Position numbers and translations under genes: made by a program
Notes under the pieces: model-generated
The model's database searches: none
Told to the model about the DNA's origin: nothing
The model's input: the letters and a program-made list of their open reading frames with translations, nothing else
Origin: an uncultured Aquimarina sp.
GTDB lineage: Bacteria > Bacteroidota > Bacteroidia > Flavobacteriales > Flavobacteriaceae
Reading direction: 5' to 3'
DNA: 64,000 bases
Assembly (NCBI RefSeq): GCF_947495315.1
Contig: NZ_CANLYD010000013.1
Location: 1 to 64,000, forward strand
Shown: in pieces, positions 25,707-35,162 of the stretch
Layout of the letters: every line of letters starts with the position of its first letter
Position numbering within the stretch: position 1 is the stretch's first letter

Positions 25707-27062
25707 TTAAGCAGCTGCGACTGTTTGATCAACTTCTACCGAAGCATTCTTGGTCTGAATATAATTTATAAACAAAAGAATAAGTATCAATAAAAATATC
25801 CCAGATCCAATTATAAAAATTGTTACGTCAATACTTTCGAACATAATTCCACCGACCACTAATCCAAAAATACTAGCTAAGCTTCCCATACTATTTCCAT
25901 ATCCCTGAATAGCACCTTGCATTGTTGAGTTTCCGGTTTTTGATAAAAGAGAAAGAAAACTAGGCCACATCAAACCATTACCTAAGGATAATAACGTATT
26001 TGCTACATACAGTATAATGATACTGGGATTAGAAAGAAGGAAAAAACTTAGTGACAGTAGCACCGTTCCGATAGCAACTAGCCTGATATTAGGAACTTTT
26101 CCTGACAGAAAGGATAATAATGGTCCTTGAACCAAAATCATGATAAAACTTGAATATGCCAGAAAGATCCCAAGATCAACAGCTGTCCATTCCAACATAG
26201 TAGAGGCATATATAGGTAAGCCTGCATAAAATAAGCTAAAGGCCAAAAATGTCAAAAAGTAGATCGAAAATAATAACGGAATACCTTTTTGACCTAATAC
26301 ACCTTTAAAATTGTTATCGTTTTTAGTAGCATCATTTCCAATAGTATTTCCAGAAAAGCAATCTTTATGTTCGACCTGAAAAAATCTTCTAAAAGATTTA
26401 AAATTCAGATCTCCTGTATCTACCATACAAGGATTACTTTCCGGTAATCTAATATAAATAACAAGGATTGCTACAAGTGAAATAATAGCTGCTAGAATAA
26501 TTGGCAGTATTTCTCCTAAAATGGTCGAAGCTAAAATTCCGGCAACTGCAGGTCCTAAAACAAATCCTAAACTTGTAGAAGCTCCCATCATTCCAAAATT
26601 CCTATCGCGATCTTCGTCTGTAGAAATATCAGATAGGTAGGCATTCGCCACAGATACATTCCCACCGGTAAAACCATCAAAAATTCTAGCAAGAAAAAGT
26701 AAAATTAAAGGAAGCGTCATCATATAACTGCCGGTAAATTCGGAATCAGATGACCATAACTCAGTTTCTGGAAGTATTAATGCTATCAAAAACAAAGACC
26801 AAGCAACAAACGTTCCTGCTTGACTAATCACCAACACTTTCTTTCTTCCTATACGATCCGAAAGTCTTCCTAAGATTGGAGCTCCGATAAATTGAAAAAA
26901 CGGATACATCGCCCCCAGAATTCCATAAATAAAACCATTACCTCCTAAATCAGTAACAATAAATATAAGAATTGGAATTACAATACTATACCCTAAAATC
27001 CCTATAAAATTCACCAAGAGTATTGGGAAAATGCTTTTAGAAAAGAAACTAAAGATTCGCAT
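25707..27062 (-). CDS. MFS transporter, drug-efflux (TetA/MdtG-like) type
   Basis: 451 residues and about 12 membrane helices. The MFS motif A appears between helices 2 and 3 as GRLSDRIGRKKVL, and an RIFDGFTGGNVSVANAYLSD segment lies in helix 5. A 40-residue hydrophilic loop in the middle joins the two halves. It probably exports a small molecule with proton exchange; the substrate is unknown. It is convergent with the Lrp gene, and holA lies 59 bases upstream on the same strand. Confidence 0.88.
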   Translation of the reverse strand: MRIFSFFSKSIFPILLVNFIGILGYSIVIPILIFIVTDLGGNGFIYGILGAMYPFFQFIGAPILGRLSDRIGRKKVLVISQAGTFVAWSLFLIALILPETELWSSDSEFTGSYMMTLPLILLFLARIFDGFTGGNVSVANAYLSDISTDEDRDRNFGMMGASTSLGFVLGPAVAGILASTILGEILPIILAAIISLVAILVIYIRLPESNPCMVDTGDLNFKSFRRFFQVEHKDCFSGNTIGNDATKNDNNFKGVLGQKGIPLLFSIYFLTFLAFSLFYAGLPIYASTMLEWTAVDLGIFLAYSSFIMILVQGPLLSFLSGKVPNIRLVAIGTVLLSLSFFLLSNPSIIILYVANTLLSLGNGLMWPSFLSLLSKTGNSTMQGAIQGYGNSMGSLASIFGLVVGGIMFESIDVTIFIIGSGIFLLILILLFINYIQTKNASVEVDQTVAAA

Positions 27063-27121
27063 TTTCTAAAATTAACATTGTTATCGCTAAATGCTTGTTA
27101 AACAAATATTAATAATCGGCT

Positions 27122-28126
27122 CTAACCCATTATTTTTACCAAAAGCTCTTTAAGAATATCACCTGGAGGAAGATTAGTGGCTCCCACTCCTTTTCCTTTA
27201 AGATCGGCTTCTCTTAAAAGTGCTATAATCTGGCTTACCTTTTTCATTGGGTAATTACGAGCTGCATCTGAGTAATCACTCACGAAATACGGATTAATTT
27301 TTAAGGCACTAGCAACATTCCCTTTAGACTTATCAGATAATCCGTGGTATTGTAATACCTGAGAAAAGAAACTGTATAGTAAAGATATGGTAACCACCAA
27401 CGGATTGTCTTTTGGATTCTGAGCAAAATAATTGATAATTCGATGTGCTTTCAACACATCACGCATCCCTATTGCTTTGCGTAATTCGAAATTATTAAAC
27501 TCTTTACTTATTCCAATATTCTCTTCGATCTTATCCGCCGTAATCTGTTCTCCTTTGGGTATGATCAACTTCAATTTTTCTAATTCATTATTAATCTTAC
27601 TCAAATCAGTACCCAAAAATTCTACCAACATTTGCGAAGCTTTTGGTTCTATACTATATTTTGCTCCGGCTAAAACTCTTCTGATCCAATCCGAGACCTG
27701 GTTTTCATAGAGTTTTTTACTTTCAAAGATCACACCATTTTTGGCAACTATTTTATAAAGCTTTTTACGTTTATCAATTTTCTTGTATTTATAACAAATT
27801 ACTAAAACTGTAGTAGGTTGTGGATTTTCAGCATAATCTGCTAATTTTTCTATGGTTCTGGATAAATCTTGCGCTTCTTTTACGATTACTACCTGTCGCT
27901 CAGCCATCATAGGATATCGCTTGGCATTTGACACAATATCTTCTATACTAACATCACGACCGTACAATACCATTTGGTTAAACCCCTTTTCCTCTTCAGC
28001 TAACACATTTTTATCAATATATTCCGAAATCCTATCAATGTAATATGGTTCTTCACCCATCAAAAAATAGATAGGCTTGATATTTCCATTCTTTATATCG
28101 CTTACAATCTGTTTTACTTCATCCAT
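27122..28126 (-). CDS. holA: DNA polymerase III subunit delta
   Basis: 334 residues, the normal length. The N-terminal AAA+-like domain starts IKNGNIKPIYFLMGEEPYYI with the clamp-opening region, then RRVLAGAKYSIEPKASQMLV and the C-terminal collar domain (NPLVVTISLLYSFFSQVLQY). Delta opens the beta sliding clamp in the clamp-loader complex. The divergent neighbour at 28153 is the HsdR-N protein gene, an arrangement commonly seen in flavobacteria. Confidence 0.92.
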   Translation of the reverse strand: MDEVKQIVSDIKNGNIKPIYFLMGEEPYYIDRISEYIDKNVLAEEEKGFNQMVLYGRDVSIEDIVSNAKRYPMMAERQVVIVKEAQDLSRTIEKLADYAENPQPTTVLVICYKYKKIDKRKKLYKIVAKNGVIFESKKLYENQVSDWIRRVLAGAKYSIEPKASQMLVEFLGTDLSKINNELEKLKLIIPKGEQITADKIEENIGISKEFNNFELRKAIGMRDVLKAHRIINYFAQNPKDNPLVVTISLLYSFFSQVLQYHGLSDKSKGNVASALKINPYFVSDYSDAARNYPMKKVSQIIALLREADLKGKGVGATNLPPGDILKELLVKIMG

Positions 28127-28152
28127 TCAGAAAAAATCATCAAATTTGTATT

Positions 28153-28596
28153 ATGCAAAACCTTAATTTTCCAGCATACCAGTTCAGGTTCAAAAGTAGC
28201 GAAAATAAAGTTTCTATTTTTGACAGAATTCGCAAAAAATTCATCATCCTTACTCCTGAGGAATGGGTAAGACAGCATACCATACATTACCTAATAGAAG
28301 AAAAAAAATATCCCGAAACCCTTATTAATGTGGAAAAATTGGTTAAAGTTAATGATATGAATAAAAGGTACGATATCATTATATTTAATTCAGATGGTAC
28401 TATATATCTTATCATAGAATGTAAATCACATACCGTAAAAATTACCCAAGAGGTTTTTGATCAGATAGCCCGCTACAATCTGTCGTTGGATGCAGAATAT
28501 CTTATGATTACCAATGGATTAGAGCATTATTATTGTCAGATGGACTATAATGAAAAACGATATACTTTTCTAAAAGATATTCCGAATTATAAATAG
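28153..28596 (+). CDS. HsdR N-terminal-like PD-(D/E)XK protein
   Basis: 147 residues. The segment KRYDIIIFNSDGTIYLIIEC ends in an ECK, giving the D...ExK nuclease-fold signature of the type I restriction R-subunit N-terminal domain (HSDR_N). No helicase, HsdM or HsdS follows, so this is a stand-alone domain protein. Such proteins sit beside holA in many Bacteroidota, which suggests a housekeeping DNA-related role rather than restriction. The role is unproved. Confidence 0.8.
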   Translation: MQNLNFPAYQFRFKSSENKVSIFDRIRKKFIILTPEEWVRQHTIHYLIEEKKYPETLINVEKLVKVNDMNKRYDIIIFNSDGTIYLIIECKSHTVKITQEVFDQIARYNLSLDAEYLMITNGLEHYYCQMDYNEKRYTFLKDIPNYK

Positions 28597-28729
28597 AATC
28601 ATTGCTGTTAAAATATGATATTCAGAATTTACTGATAACAATTTTTCATTATTGAAATAAAAATACAGATTATCAAATTTGAGTCTTTGAAGCTTTGAAA
28701 CTCTAAATTAAACTTATTTATTTGCAGTC

Positions 28730-29722
28730 GTGAATATAGCTGTAGTCATATTAAATTGGAATGGGCGTTCATTACTGGAACAATTCCTTCCGTCTGTTAT
28801 AGAACATTCTAAAGAAGCAACGATTTATATTGCAGATAATGCTTCTTCTGATGACTCTGTCGACTATATCAAAACATCTTTCCCTGAAGTTAAAATAATT
28901 CAAAACGAAGTAAATGGTGGATACGCTAAAGGATACAATGATGCATTAGCAAAAATTAATGCTGATATATATTGTTTACTAAATAGTGATGTAGAGGTTA
29001 CTGAGCATTGGCTTACTCCTATTATAAAAGCTTTTGAGACATCAGAAAAAGTTGCAGCGATACAACCAAAAATACTTGATTATAAAAAGAAGAATTACTT
29101 CGAATATGCAGGAGCAGCAGGAGGTTTTATGGATAAATTAGGGTATCCATACTGTCGAGGAAGAATTTTTGAAACACTGGAAGAGGACAAAGGACAGTAT
29201 AATGATACATTAGATATTTTCTGGGCAAGCGGCGCTTGTTTGTTTATTCGTAAATCAGTTTTTGAAGAAGTAGGTAAATTAGATGAAGATTTCTTTGCGC
29301 ATCAGGAAGAAATCGATCTCTGCTGGCGTATTCGAAATCACGGTTATGACATTCAATATATAGGAACTTCTGAGGTGTATCATCTTGGCGGAGCTACATT
29401 AGAGGTTATGAATCCTAGAAAAACTTTTCTGAATTTCAGGAACAATCTACTAATGATGGTAAAAAACACTTCTGGAGCATCCATCTGGATTATTATCTTT
29501 ATCAGAATGCTATTAGATGGAGTTGCAGGATTTAAATATATATTGGAAAGAAAACCTTCACATTGTTTAGCAATTCTTAAAGCTCATTTCGGCTTTTACA
29601 AAAAATTGCCAACTTTTGTTAAAAAACGAAAAAAATCAAGGGATAGAAGGAAATATTATTTCATTTCTTCCGTTGTATGGCAGTATTATATTTTGAACAA
29701 AAAACTATTTAACCATTTGTAA
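28730..29722 (+). CDS. Family 2 glycosyltransferase
   Basis: 330 residues from a GTG start; MNIAVVILNWNG is the normal beginning of this family and no ATG fits better. A GT-A fold is supported by YIADNASSDDSVDYI, the donor-binding YCLLNSDVEVTEHWL and FWASGACLFIRKSVFEEVG, with the acceptor-side DEDFFAHQEEIDLCWRIRNH. A C-terminal amphipathic/membrane-associated region follows. It probably adds a sugar to a surface polysaccharide or lipid carrier; no other glycan gene is adjacent. Confidence 0.88.
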   Translation: MNIAVVILNWNGRSLLEQFLPSVIEHSKEATIYIADNASSDDSVDYIKTSFPEVKIIQNEVNGGYAKGYNDALAKINADIYCLLNSDVEVTEHWLTPIIKAFETSEKVAAIQPKILDYKKKNYFEYAGAAGGFMDKLGYPYCRGRIFETLEEDKGQYNDTLDIFWASGACLFIRKSVFEEVGKLDEDFFAHQEEIDLCWRIRNHGYDIQYIGTSEVYHLGGATLEVMNPRKTFLNFRNNLLMMVKNTSGASIWIIIFIRMLLDGVAGFKYILERKPSHCLAILKAHFGFYKKLPTFVKKRKKSRDRRKYYFISSVVWQYYILNKKLFNHL

Positions 29723-29775
29723 GGTTATATTCATTAAATTATTGTTAACAGTACGTAATTGCGTCACAATTTTGA

Positions 29776-29783
29776 TAATTTTG
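29776..29783 (+). promoter_or_regulatory. -7 box (TAATTTTG) of the ompA-like lipoprotein gene
   Basis: TAATTTTG fits TAnnTTTG. It lies downstream of a possible TTG start at 29742 and 39 bases before the ATG at 29823, and so supports the ATG. Confidence 0.5.
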
Positions 29784-29822
29784 AGTTATATAACCAGAAT
29801 AAGACTAAAAACACATTTTCTA

Positions 29823-30689
29823 ATGAAAAAAGTAATGATTATCGGAGCTTCAATGGCTATCCTATTATCTTCTTGTGTATCACAGAAGAAATTTACGGAC
29901 CTAGAAGCAAAACAAAAAGAAACTCAGGATTTACTAAATACAGCTACTGTAAAATTAAATAGCTGTCTTGAAGAAAAAGCAAGTGAAAGTTCTGAATTAA
30001 AAGTCCTTAGAGATCAGGTAAATAATCTTAAGAACCAGAATTCTGCTCTATTAAATAACGTTGGTAATCTTGCAACCCTATCAACTAAAGAAGCAGAAAA
30101 TTTAGAAAGATCTCTAGAAAGTATCAAAGAAAAAGATCTTCAGATCAAAACAATGAATGATGCATTGAATAAGAAAGATTCTGTGACTTTAGCATTGGTA
30201 ACAAGTCTAAAAGGAGCTTTAGGTAACCTTGCAGATGAAGATATTGAGATAAATGTAGAAAAAGGAGTAGTATATGTATCTATTTCTGATAAGTTATTAT
30301 TTAAGAGCGGAAGTTATAACGTTTCTACAAGAGCTAAAGAAGTATTAGGTAAAGTTGCCAAAGTGGTGAATGACAAACCAGATATCGAATTCTTAGTAGA
30401 AGGTCATACAGATAATGTTCCAATTAAAAACAAAGTATTATTAGACAACTGGGACTTAAGTGTAAAAAGAGCTACCTCTGTTGTACGTGTATTACAAAAT
30501 GATTTCAAGGTAGATCCTAAACGTATGACTGCTGCAGGTAGAAGTTATTATGTGCCAATTGCGGATAATAATAGTGCTGCTAATAAAGCTAAAAACAGAC
30601 GTACCAGAATTGTAGTACTTCCTAAACTAGATCAGTTCTATAACATGATTGAAGACGGAATGAAAAAAGCTTCCGAAGGAGGTAATTAA
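29823..30689 (+). CDS. OmpA/MotB-family lipoprotein with coiled coil
   Basis: 288 residues from ATG 29823. The lipobox is MKKVMIIGASMAILLSSC. Residues about 25-120 form a long coiled coil (DLEAKQKETQDLLNTATVKL, SSELKVLRDQVNNLKNQNSA). The OmpA-like peptidoglycan-binding domain fills the rest (KLLFKSGSYNVSTRAKEVL, EFLVEGHTDNVPIKN, RRTRIVVLPKLDQF). It would bridge outer membrane and cell wall. An earlier in-frame TTG at 29742 would bury the lipobox and overlap the promoter box. Confidence 0.92.
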   Translation: MKKVMIIGASMAILLSSCVSQKKFTDLEAKQKETQDLLNTATVKLNSCLEEKASESSELKVLRDQVNNLKNQNSALLNNVGNLATLSTKEAENLERSLESIKEKDLQIKTMNDALNKKDSVTLALVTSLKGALGNLADEDIEINVEKGVVYVSISDKLLFKSGSYNVSTRAKEVLGKVAKVVNDKPDIEFLVEGHTDNVPIKNKVLLDNWDLSVKRATSVVRVLQNDFKVDPKRMTAAGRSYYVPIADNNSAANKAKNRRTRIVVLPKLDQFYNMIEDGMKKASEGGN

Positions 30690-30709
30690 AAAAGAATAAA
30701 GTATTTTTG

Positions 30710-30743
30710 AAAAGGGTTAATTTAGCGATTAACCCTTTTTTTT
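30710..30743 (+). terminator. Terminator after the ompA-like lipoprotein gene
   Basis: AAAAGGGTTAAT pairs with ATTAACCCTTTT around TTAGCG, followed by a further T run. Confidence 0.88.
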
Positions 30744-30819
30744 AATCCATAGTATTAAACAATGGTATAGAAATTGACACAGGTGGATTAAAACATATAG
30801 ATTAACTATTTTAAGAACA

Positions 30820-31587
30820 ATGAGAAAACTATTTATCCTTGTATTACTGCTTTCCTTAGGGACTATAGAAGCACAACAAACAGCAAACACTTCCATTGGA
30901 GAAAATGAAAAATTGGTGTATACTGCTTCTTACAATATGTCTGGATTATTGACAAATCTTGCGCAAGTTACCATGCAAACTACCAGAGTAAACACTGGAA
31001 AAAGTAATTACCTAAGACTTAAGTGTAATGCTGCTACCTATTCTAAATGGGATTCTTTTTTTAAAATTAGAGATGTATATGAAGCATATGTAAACCCTTC
31101 TAATCTAAAACCATATTTATATAAAAGAGACATCAACGAAGGAGGATATATCAAAAAAGAAAAATATGTATATAGCTATAAAAGCAAAACCGTAAAAGCT
31201 ACTATGCAAAAGAAAAAAGAACCCAATACAAAAAAGCTTAAAATGGGGAACAATACATTTGACGTAGTTTCTACTTTATATCATATTCGAAACATGGATA
31301 TCGGAAAAGCGCCAGTAGGAACAAATCAAAAGATGACCATATTATTTGACAGAAAACCACAAACTGCGTATCTAAAATTATTGGGTAAAGAAACAATTAG
31401 TACCAAAACAATGGGTAATAAGGAGTGTTACAAAATTGCTGTTAACAATGATGCTCTAAAAGGAACAAATAAAAATATTGTATATCTTACGGCAGACGCA
31501 AATAAGGTTCCTGTATTGATTAAGTTTAGTATTCCTGCAGGTACAGGACAATTGACATTAACCCAAGCTTCTGGACTAAAAAATTAA
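30820..31587 (+). CDS. DUF3108 secreted protein
   Basis: 255 residues with the signal peptide MRKLFILVLLLSLGTIEAQQ. The YTASYNMSGLLTNLAQVTM and VYEAYVNPSNLKPYLYKRDI stretches fit DUF3108, a beta-rich envelope protein family of unknown role. A small membrane protein gene begins 5 bases after its stop, so the two form an operon. Confidence 0.82.
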   Translation: MRKLFILVLLLSLGTIEAQQTANTSIGENEKLVYTASYNMSGLLTNLAQVTMQTTRVNTGKSNYLRLKCNAATYSKWDSFFKIRDVYEAYVNPSNLKPYLYKRDINEGGYIKKEKYVYSYKSKTVKATMQKKKEPNTKKLKMGNNTFDVVSTLYHIRNMDIGKAPVGTNQKMTILFDRKPQTAYLKLLGKETISTKTMGNKECYKIAVNNDALKGTNKNIVYLTADANKVPVLIKFSIPAGTGQLTLTQASGLKN

Positions 31588-31592
31588 ATTCT

Positions 31593-31961
31593 ATGAGAAT
31601 TGTATTGATATCTATTGCTGCCATAGCGGCTTTCTTAGGAATTATTATGGCAATACTCCCTTTTGGCACTATTGGTATTTTACCAGGTATTGTTGCTCTA
31701 ATATCTGGTTTTGGAGCCTATTTTATATCTAAAAAGCAATTAAAACCACAAAAGTTATCTCTTTTATTTTTAACCATTGGAGTTTTAGTAATAGTTGCAA
31801 GTGGATCCAAATCATTGTGGGTAAAAGATGAAGTCGCTGTAGATGAAGAATTTCAACAAAAAGAAGAGCAAAGTAAAGAAGAAGCTATAGAAGAGCTTAA
31901 AGAGATTGAAAGCGAGCTTGAAGAAATCGAAGACGATCTCGAAGAAATTGAATCCGAATAA
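31593..31961 (+). CDS. Small membrane protein with acidic coiled-coil tail
   Basis: 122 residues: two or three membrane helices (MRIVLISIAAIAAFLGIIMA, ILPGIVALISGFGAYFI, LLFLTIGVLVIVASG), then a very acidic helical tail with EELKEIESELEEIEDDLEE. It lies in an operon with the DUF3108 gene. No function is known; the tail looks built for protein contact. Confidence 0.7.
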   Translation: MRIVLISIAAIAAFLGIIMAILPFGTIGILPGIVALISGFGAYFISKKQLKPQKLSLLFLTIGVLVIVASGSKSLWVKDEVAVDEEFQQKEEQSKEEAIEELKEIESELEEIEDDLEEIESE

Positions 31962-31997
31962 TCAATAACCAAACTCTTCTATAACTAGTTTCTAATT

Positions 31998-33848
31998 TTA
32001 CTTAACTAAGTCTACAATCAAAGCTGTATTCTTAGATAAATTTACACTTTGAAGGTTTTGCAGTTCTTTTCCGGTTAAGATCTCTTTTCCTTTGGTATAT
32101 CCTTCTAAAGACTTTTTAAAACGTTCCAGATTAAAACTTGGATACTCTTTATCACTATTGTTGATGATCATCATGCTGTTCTCTGTATCTGTATATCTAA
32201 AATATACATAGACATTATCCATAGGTTGATAGTGTGTAAGTTTTCCTTCATGAATAGATTTTGCGTTTTTCCTCCAGTTTAGAATAGTTTTTACATATTT
32301 AAAAACGTTATTTTCTTCTTTTGTCCTACCTTCTTTAGTAAAAGCATTTCTGCCATCTCCTTTCCATCCACCTGGAAAATCTTGTCTTACCTTACCGTCG
32401 GGTCTCTTGTTTTTCATCAAAATCTCATCACCATAATATATTTGAGGAATTCCTCTGGTAGTCAATGTAAATGCCATACTTAACTTTAATTTATCTACAT
32501 CTTCATCAAGTAATGCTAATAAACGATCTACGTCGTGATTTCCATTAAAAACCTTATTGTTCTCAGGGCTTCCATACACAAAATCCTCTGCTAATGTTTT
32601 ATAAAGCTCTGTAACATCACCATCTTTTCCAAAAGCTCTTATCATAGAATAATAAAGTGCATAATCACTAATACTATTAACATAAGAAATATATCCATCA
32701 CTATTGGCTTCATTATTATTCCAATAAGACAAATAAGATGCTCTTTCTGCCCAAGTTTCTGCTACCATATAAAAATCCGGGTATTCTTGCGTAAGTGCTT
32801 TCATCCATCTAGACATAGCATGCTTATTTGGATAGGGATATGTATCAAGACGAATACCATCTATCCCAGAATATGTTACCCACCAAATAGAATTCTGGAT
32901 CATATAAGTTGCCAGAAAATCATTTTCTAAATTTAGATCAGGCATATTAATATCGAACCATCCTTTGGTAAGTAAGTCAAAATCACTTGAGGATACATAA
33001 GGATCCGATGCAGCAATATTAGTAAAATTACTTCGGGTAAATGTATCCCATTGATTTAACCAATCCTTTGATGGTAAATCGTTCATCCACCAGTGCCCTG
33101 CTCCACAATGATTAAACACCTGATCCATAATTACTTTCATTCCTTTTTTATGTGATTGATCAACTAGTTTCTTATAATCTTCATTCGTTCCTAAACGGGT
33201 GTCTGTTTTATAAAAATCAGAAATTGCATACCCATGATATGAATAAGTTGGTTGATCATTCTCCAAAAATGGATTCAACCATAAAGTAGTAACTCCTAGT
33301 TCTTCTAAATAACTAAAATTATCAAGTACACCTTTTATATCGCCTCCATGTCTGCCATCATGATCTTTTCTATTTAGCTTTTCTAGAGTATCTTCTGTAG
33401 AATCATTGGTTTTATCTCCATTCGCAAAACGATCTGGTGTAATCAGGTAAATTACATCTGCAGGCGTAACCGCCTGACCAACTTGAGATCTTTTTTCTTT
33501 TTGTTTTAATTGATATTTGTAAATAAACTCTTTCTTTTTATTAGTAAATTTAATAGACAAAATTCCTGGCTTTGCATTTTCAGAAATGCTAAGGTTAAGA
33601 AAAAGATAATTTTTGTTCTCCATTTTGTTTACACTTTTTAATTGTACTTCTGGATACTCAAGAGACACATTAAAAGAACTAATATTTTCTCCGTGTAACA
33701 ACAACTGCAAATCAGGATTATGCATTCCCGTCCACCAAAATGGAGGTTCTACGTGAGTTAATATTTCTGATTTTTGCCCTTGGCTTAAAAAAGAAGTTGA
33801 TACCCCAATAATTAAGAGTAATAGTACTTTTTTTGAATACGATTTCAT
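31998..33848 (-). CDS. Secreted GH13 alpha-amylase/cyclomaltodextrinase (SusA/neopullulanase-like)
   Basis: 616 residues with a signal peptide (MKSYSKKVLLLLIIGVSTSF). An N-terminal Ig-like domain of the cyclomaltodextrinase type (about residues 25-115) precedes the GH13 barrel. Visible are YLITPDRFANGD, KVIMDQVFNHCG, the nucleophile Asp in GIRLDTYPY, the acid/base Glu in FYMVAETWAE and the third Asp in FNGNHDVDRLL. It would cut alpha-1,4 glucans, probably in the periplasm. It is transcribed away from a LytS/LytTR pair across a 246-base region holding repeated operator-like sites. Confidence 0.9.
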   Translation of the reverse strand: MKSYSKKVLLLLIIGVSTSFLSQGQKSEILTHVEPPFWWTGMHNPDLQLLLHGENISSFNVSLEYPEVQLKSVNKMENKNYLFLNLSISENAKPGILSIKFTNKKKEFIYKYQLKQKEKRSQVGQAVTPADVIYLITPDRFANGDKTNDSTEDTLEKLNRKDHDGRHGGDIKGVLDNFSYLEELGVTTLWLNPFLENDQPTYSYHGYAISDFYKTDTRLGTNEDYKKLVDQSHKKGMKVIMDQVFNHCGAGHWWMNDLPSKDWLNQWDTFTRSNFTNIAASDPYVSSSDFDLLTKGWFDINMPDLNLENDFLATYMIQNSIWWVTYSGIDGIRLDTYPYPNKHAMSRWMKALTQEYPDFYMVAETWAERASYLSYWNNNEANSDGYISYVNSISDYALYYSMIRAFGKDGDVTELYKTLAEDFVYGSPENNKVFNGNHDVDRLLALLDEDVDKLKLSMAFTLTTRGIPQIYYGDEILMKNKRPDGKVRQDFPGGWKGDGRNAFTKEGRTKEENNVFKYVKTILNWRKNAKSIHEGKLTHYQPMDNVYVYFRYTDTENSMMIINNSDKEYPSFNLERFKKSLEGYTKGKEILTGKELQNLQSVNLSKNTALIVDLVK

Positions 33849-33879
33849 TGATATAATTTTAACTGTTTCAGTAGCTAAT

Positions 33880-33893
33880 TACTGTATACAGTA
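33880..33893. promoter_or_regulatory. 14-bp perfect palindrome upstream of the amylase gene
   Basis: TACTGTATACAGTA is a perfect palindrome 32 bases upstream of the amylase ATG. It abuts the first GATAAACAAC decamer and could be an operator. Confidence 0.4.
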
Positions 33894-34037
33894 GATAAAC
33901 AACAACTTGATTATACCGATAACCACATTTCAGGATAAACAACCAAGAATAGCGATAATTCTATGAACTCATAATGATCTGAAATAGGAAATGTATTTTC
34001 TGTAGTATGTATTATATTGCCGGTTGTTTATCCTGAA
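33894..34037. promoter_or_regulatory. Operator-like region: three decamers and a 16-bp inverted repeat
   Basis: GATAAACAAC occurs at 33894-33903 and 33934-33943, exactly 40 bp apart, and inverted (GTTGTTTATC) at 34023-34032. The last two lie inside a perfect 16-bp inverted repeat: TTCAGGATAAACAACC at 33929-33944 and its complement at 34022-34037, 77 bp between arms. The repeat sits between the amylase gene and the lytS-like gene. Sites of this kind with GTT/TAT cores fit LytTR-type DNA binding, so the adjacent regulator is a candidate ligand. Confidence 0.55.
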
Positions 34038-34094
34038 TTTTATTTTTTTGTTCAAATTTTTCAGATTTTAGACACTTTAGCTTAATTGCATCTA

Positions 34095-35162
34095 ATGATT
34101 TATTCTCTTATAAAAGATCTACTTTCTAATCGAATTATTATCCATATACTATATTGGATAGGATTGATTGTTTTTTTTGGGATCACTTGGGGAACTTACG
34201 ATAATGATTACGTCCGTTCATTTACAATTCAAACTTTTAGTCTACCTGCAAGAATGATACTCGTGTATGTATCTATATATATTTTACTACCAAAATTTTT
34301 TATCAAACGAAAATTCATTGCCTTCATCATTTCATATATTATAGTACTGTTGATCGTAAGCATTTGTATCCAAAGATCTATTATTTTCTTTTATGTACAG
34401 CCCAATTACCTTCCTGGATGGCATAGTGAAGGTTATTTTATCATTACAGAATTGGTGAATACTATTTTGGATGTAAATATAGCCGCTGTTATTCCTTTGG
34501 GAATGAGTTTTTTTAAATTTTACTATAATTCGCAACAAAAAGCTCTAACACTTGAAAAAGAAAAAATAGAAGCTGAACTCATTCAACTTCGCAATCAGGT
34601 ACATCCACATTTTTTATTTAACACACTTAATAGTTTATATGCACTAATTATTAGAAAGTCTGATGTTGCCGAAACTGCTGTACTAAAGCTTTCCCGATTA
34701 ATGCGATATATGTTATATGAAGCTAACGTTCCTAAAGTTTCATTGGCTAAAGAAATAGAATACCTAAAAAACTATGTAGACCTTGAGAAATTAAGATTTG
34801 ATGCCACAATTGATATTAGTTTCAATTCTGAAATAGATAAAGAGTATGAAATATCTCCTTTTTTACTAATTCCATTTGTAGAAAATGCATTTAAACACGG
34901 GACTTCTTCCTCAAAAAAATCTTGGGTTGTGATTAATATATTTGCTAAGCAAGACGAGTTAGTAATGTTAGTAGAAAATCCTAAATTTATTAATAACAAT
35001 CAGCAGCAGGAATTAGTTGGTGGTATTGGGTTTAAAAATGTAAAAAAAAGATTAGATCTTTTATATCCTGATAAATATTCATTAAATATTGAAGATAATG
35101 AGTTATCCCATGAAATTATTTTGAAAGTGAATCTTACTAAAGTCGCCCTAAATGAATACTAA
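34095..35162 (+). CDS. LytS-type sensor histidine kinase (His_kinase family)
   Basis: 355 residues from ATG 34095; a TTG nine bases earlier is less likely. Four N-terminal membrane helices (IIHILYWIGLIVFFGITWGT onwards) are followed by the phosphoacceptor region RNQVHPHFLFNTLNSLYALI and the ATPase part FLLIPFVENAFKHG and GGIGFKNVKKRLDLLYP. The kinase passes phosphate to the LytTR regulator whose gene overlaps its end by 11 bases. The signal may relate to the amylase gene transcribed divergently. Confidence 0.92.
   Translation: MIYSLIKDLLSNRIIIHILYWIGLIVFFGITWGTYDNDYVRSFTIQTFSLPARMILVYVSIYILLPKFFIKRKFIAFIISYIIVLLIVSICIQRSIIFFYVQPNYLPGWHSEGYFIITELVNTILDVNIAAVIPLGMSFFKFYYNSQQKALTLEKEKIEAELIQLRNQVHPHFLFNTLNSLYALIIRKSDVAETAVLKLSRLMRYMLYEANVPKVSLAKEIEYLKNYVDLEKLRFDATIDISFNSEIDKEYEISPFLLIPFVENAFKHGTSSSKKSWVVINIFAKQDELVMLVENPKFINNNQQQELVGGIGFKNVKKRLDLLYPDKYSLNIEDNELSHEIILKVNLTKVALNEY

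Noticed and set aside
28153..28596. Type I restriction system
   Set aside because: Only an HsdR N-terminal-like domain is present, without helicase, methylase or specificity genes; its place beside holA points away from restriction.
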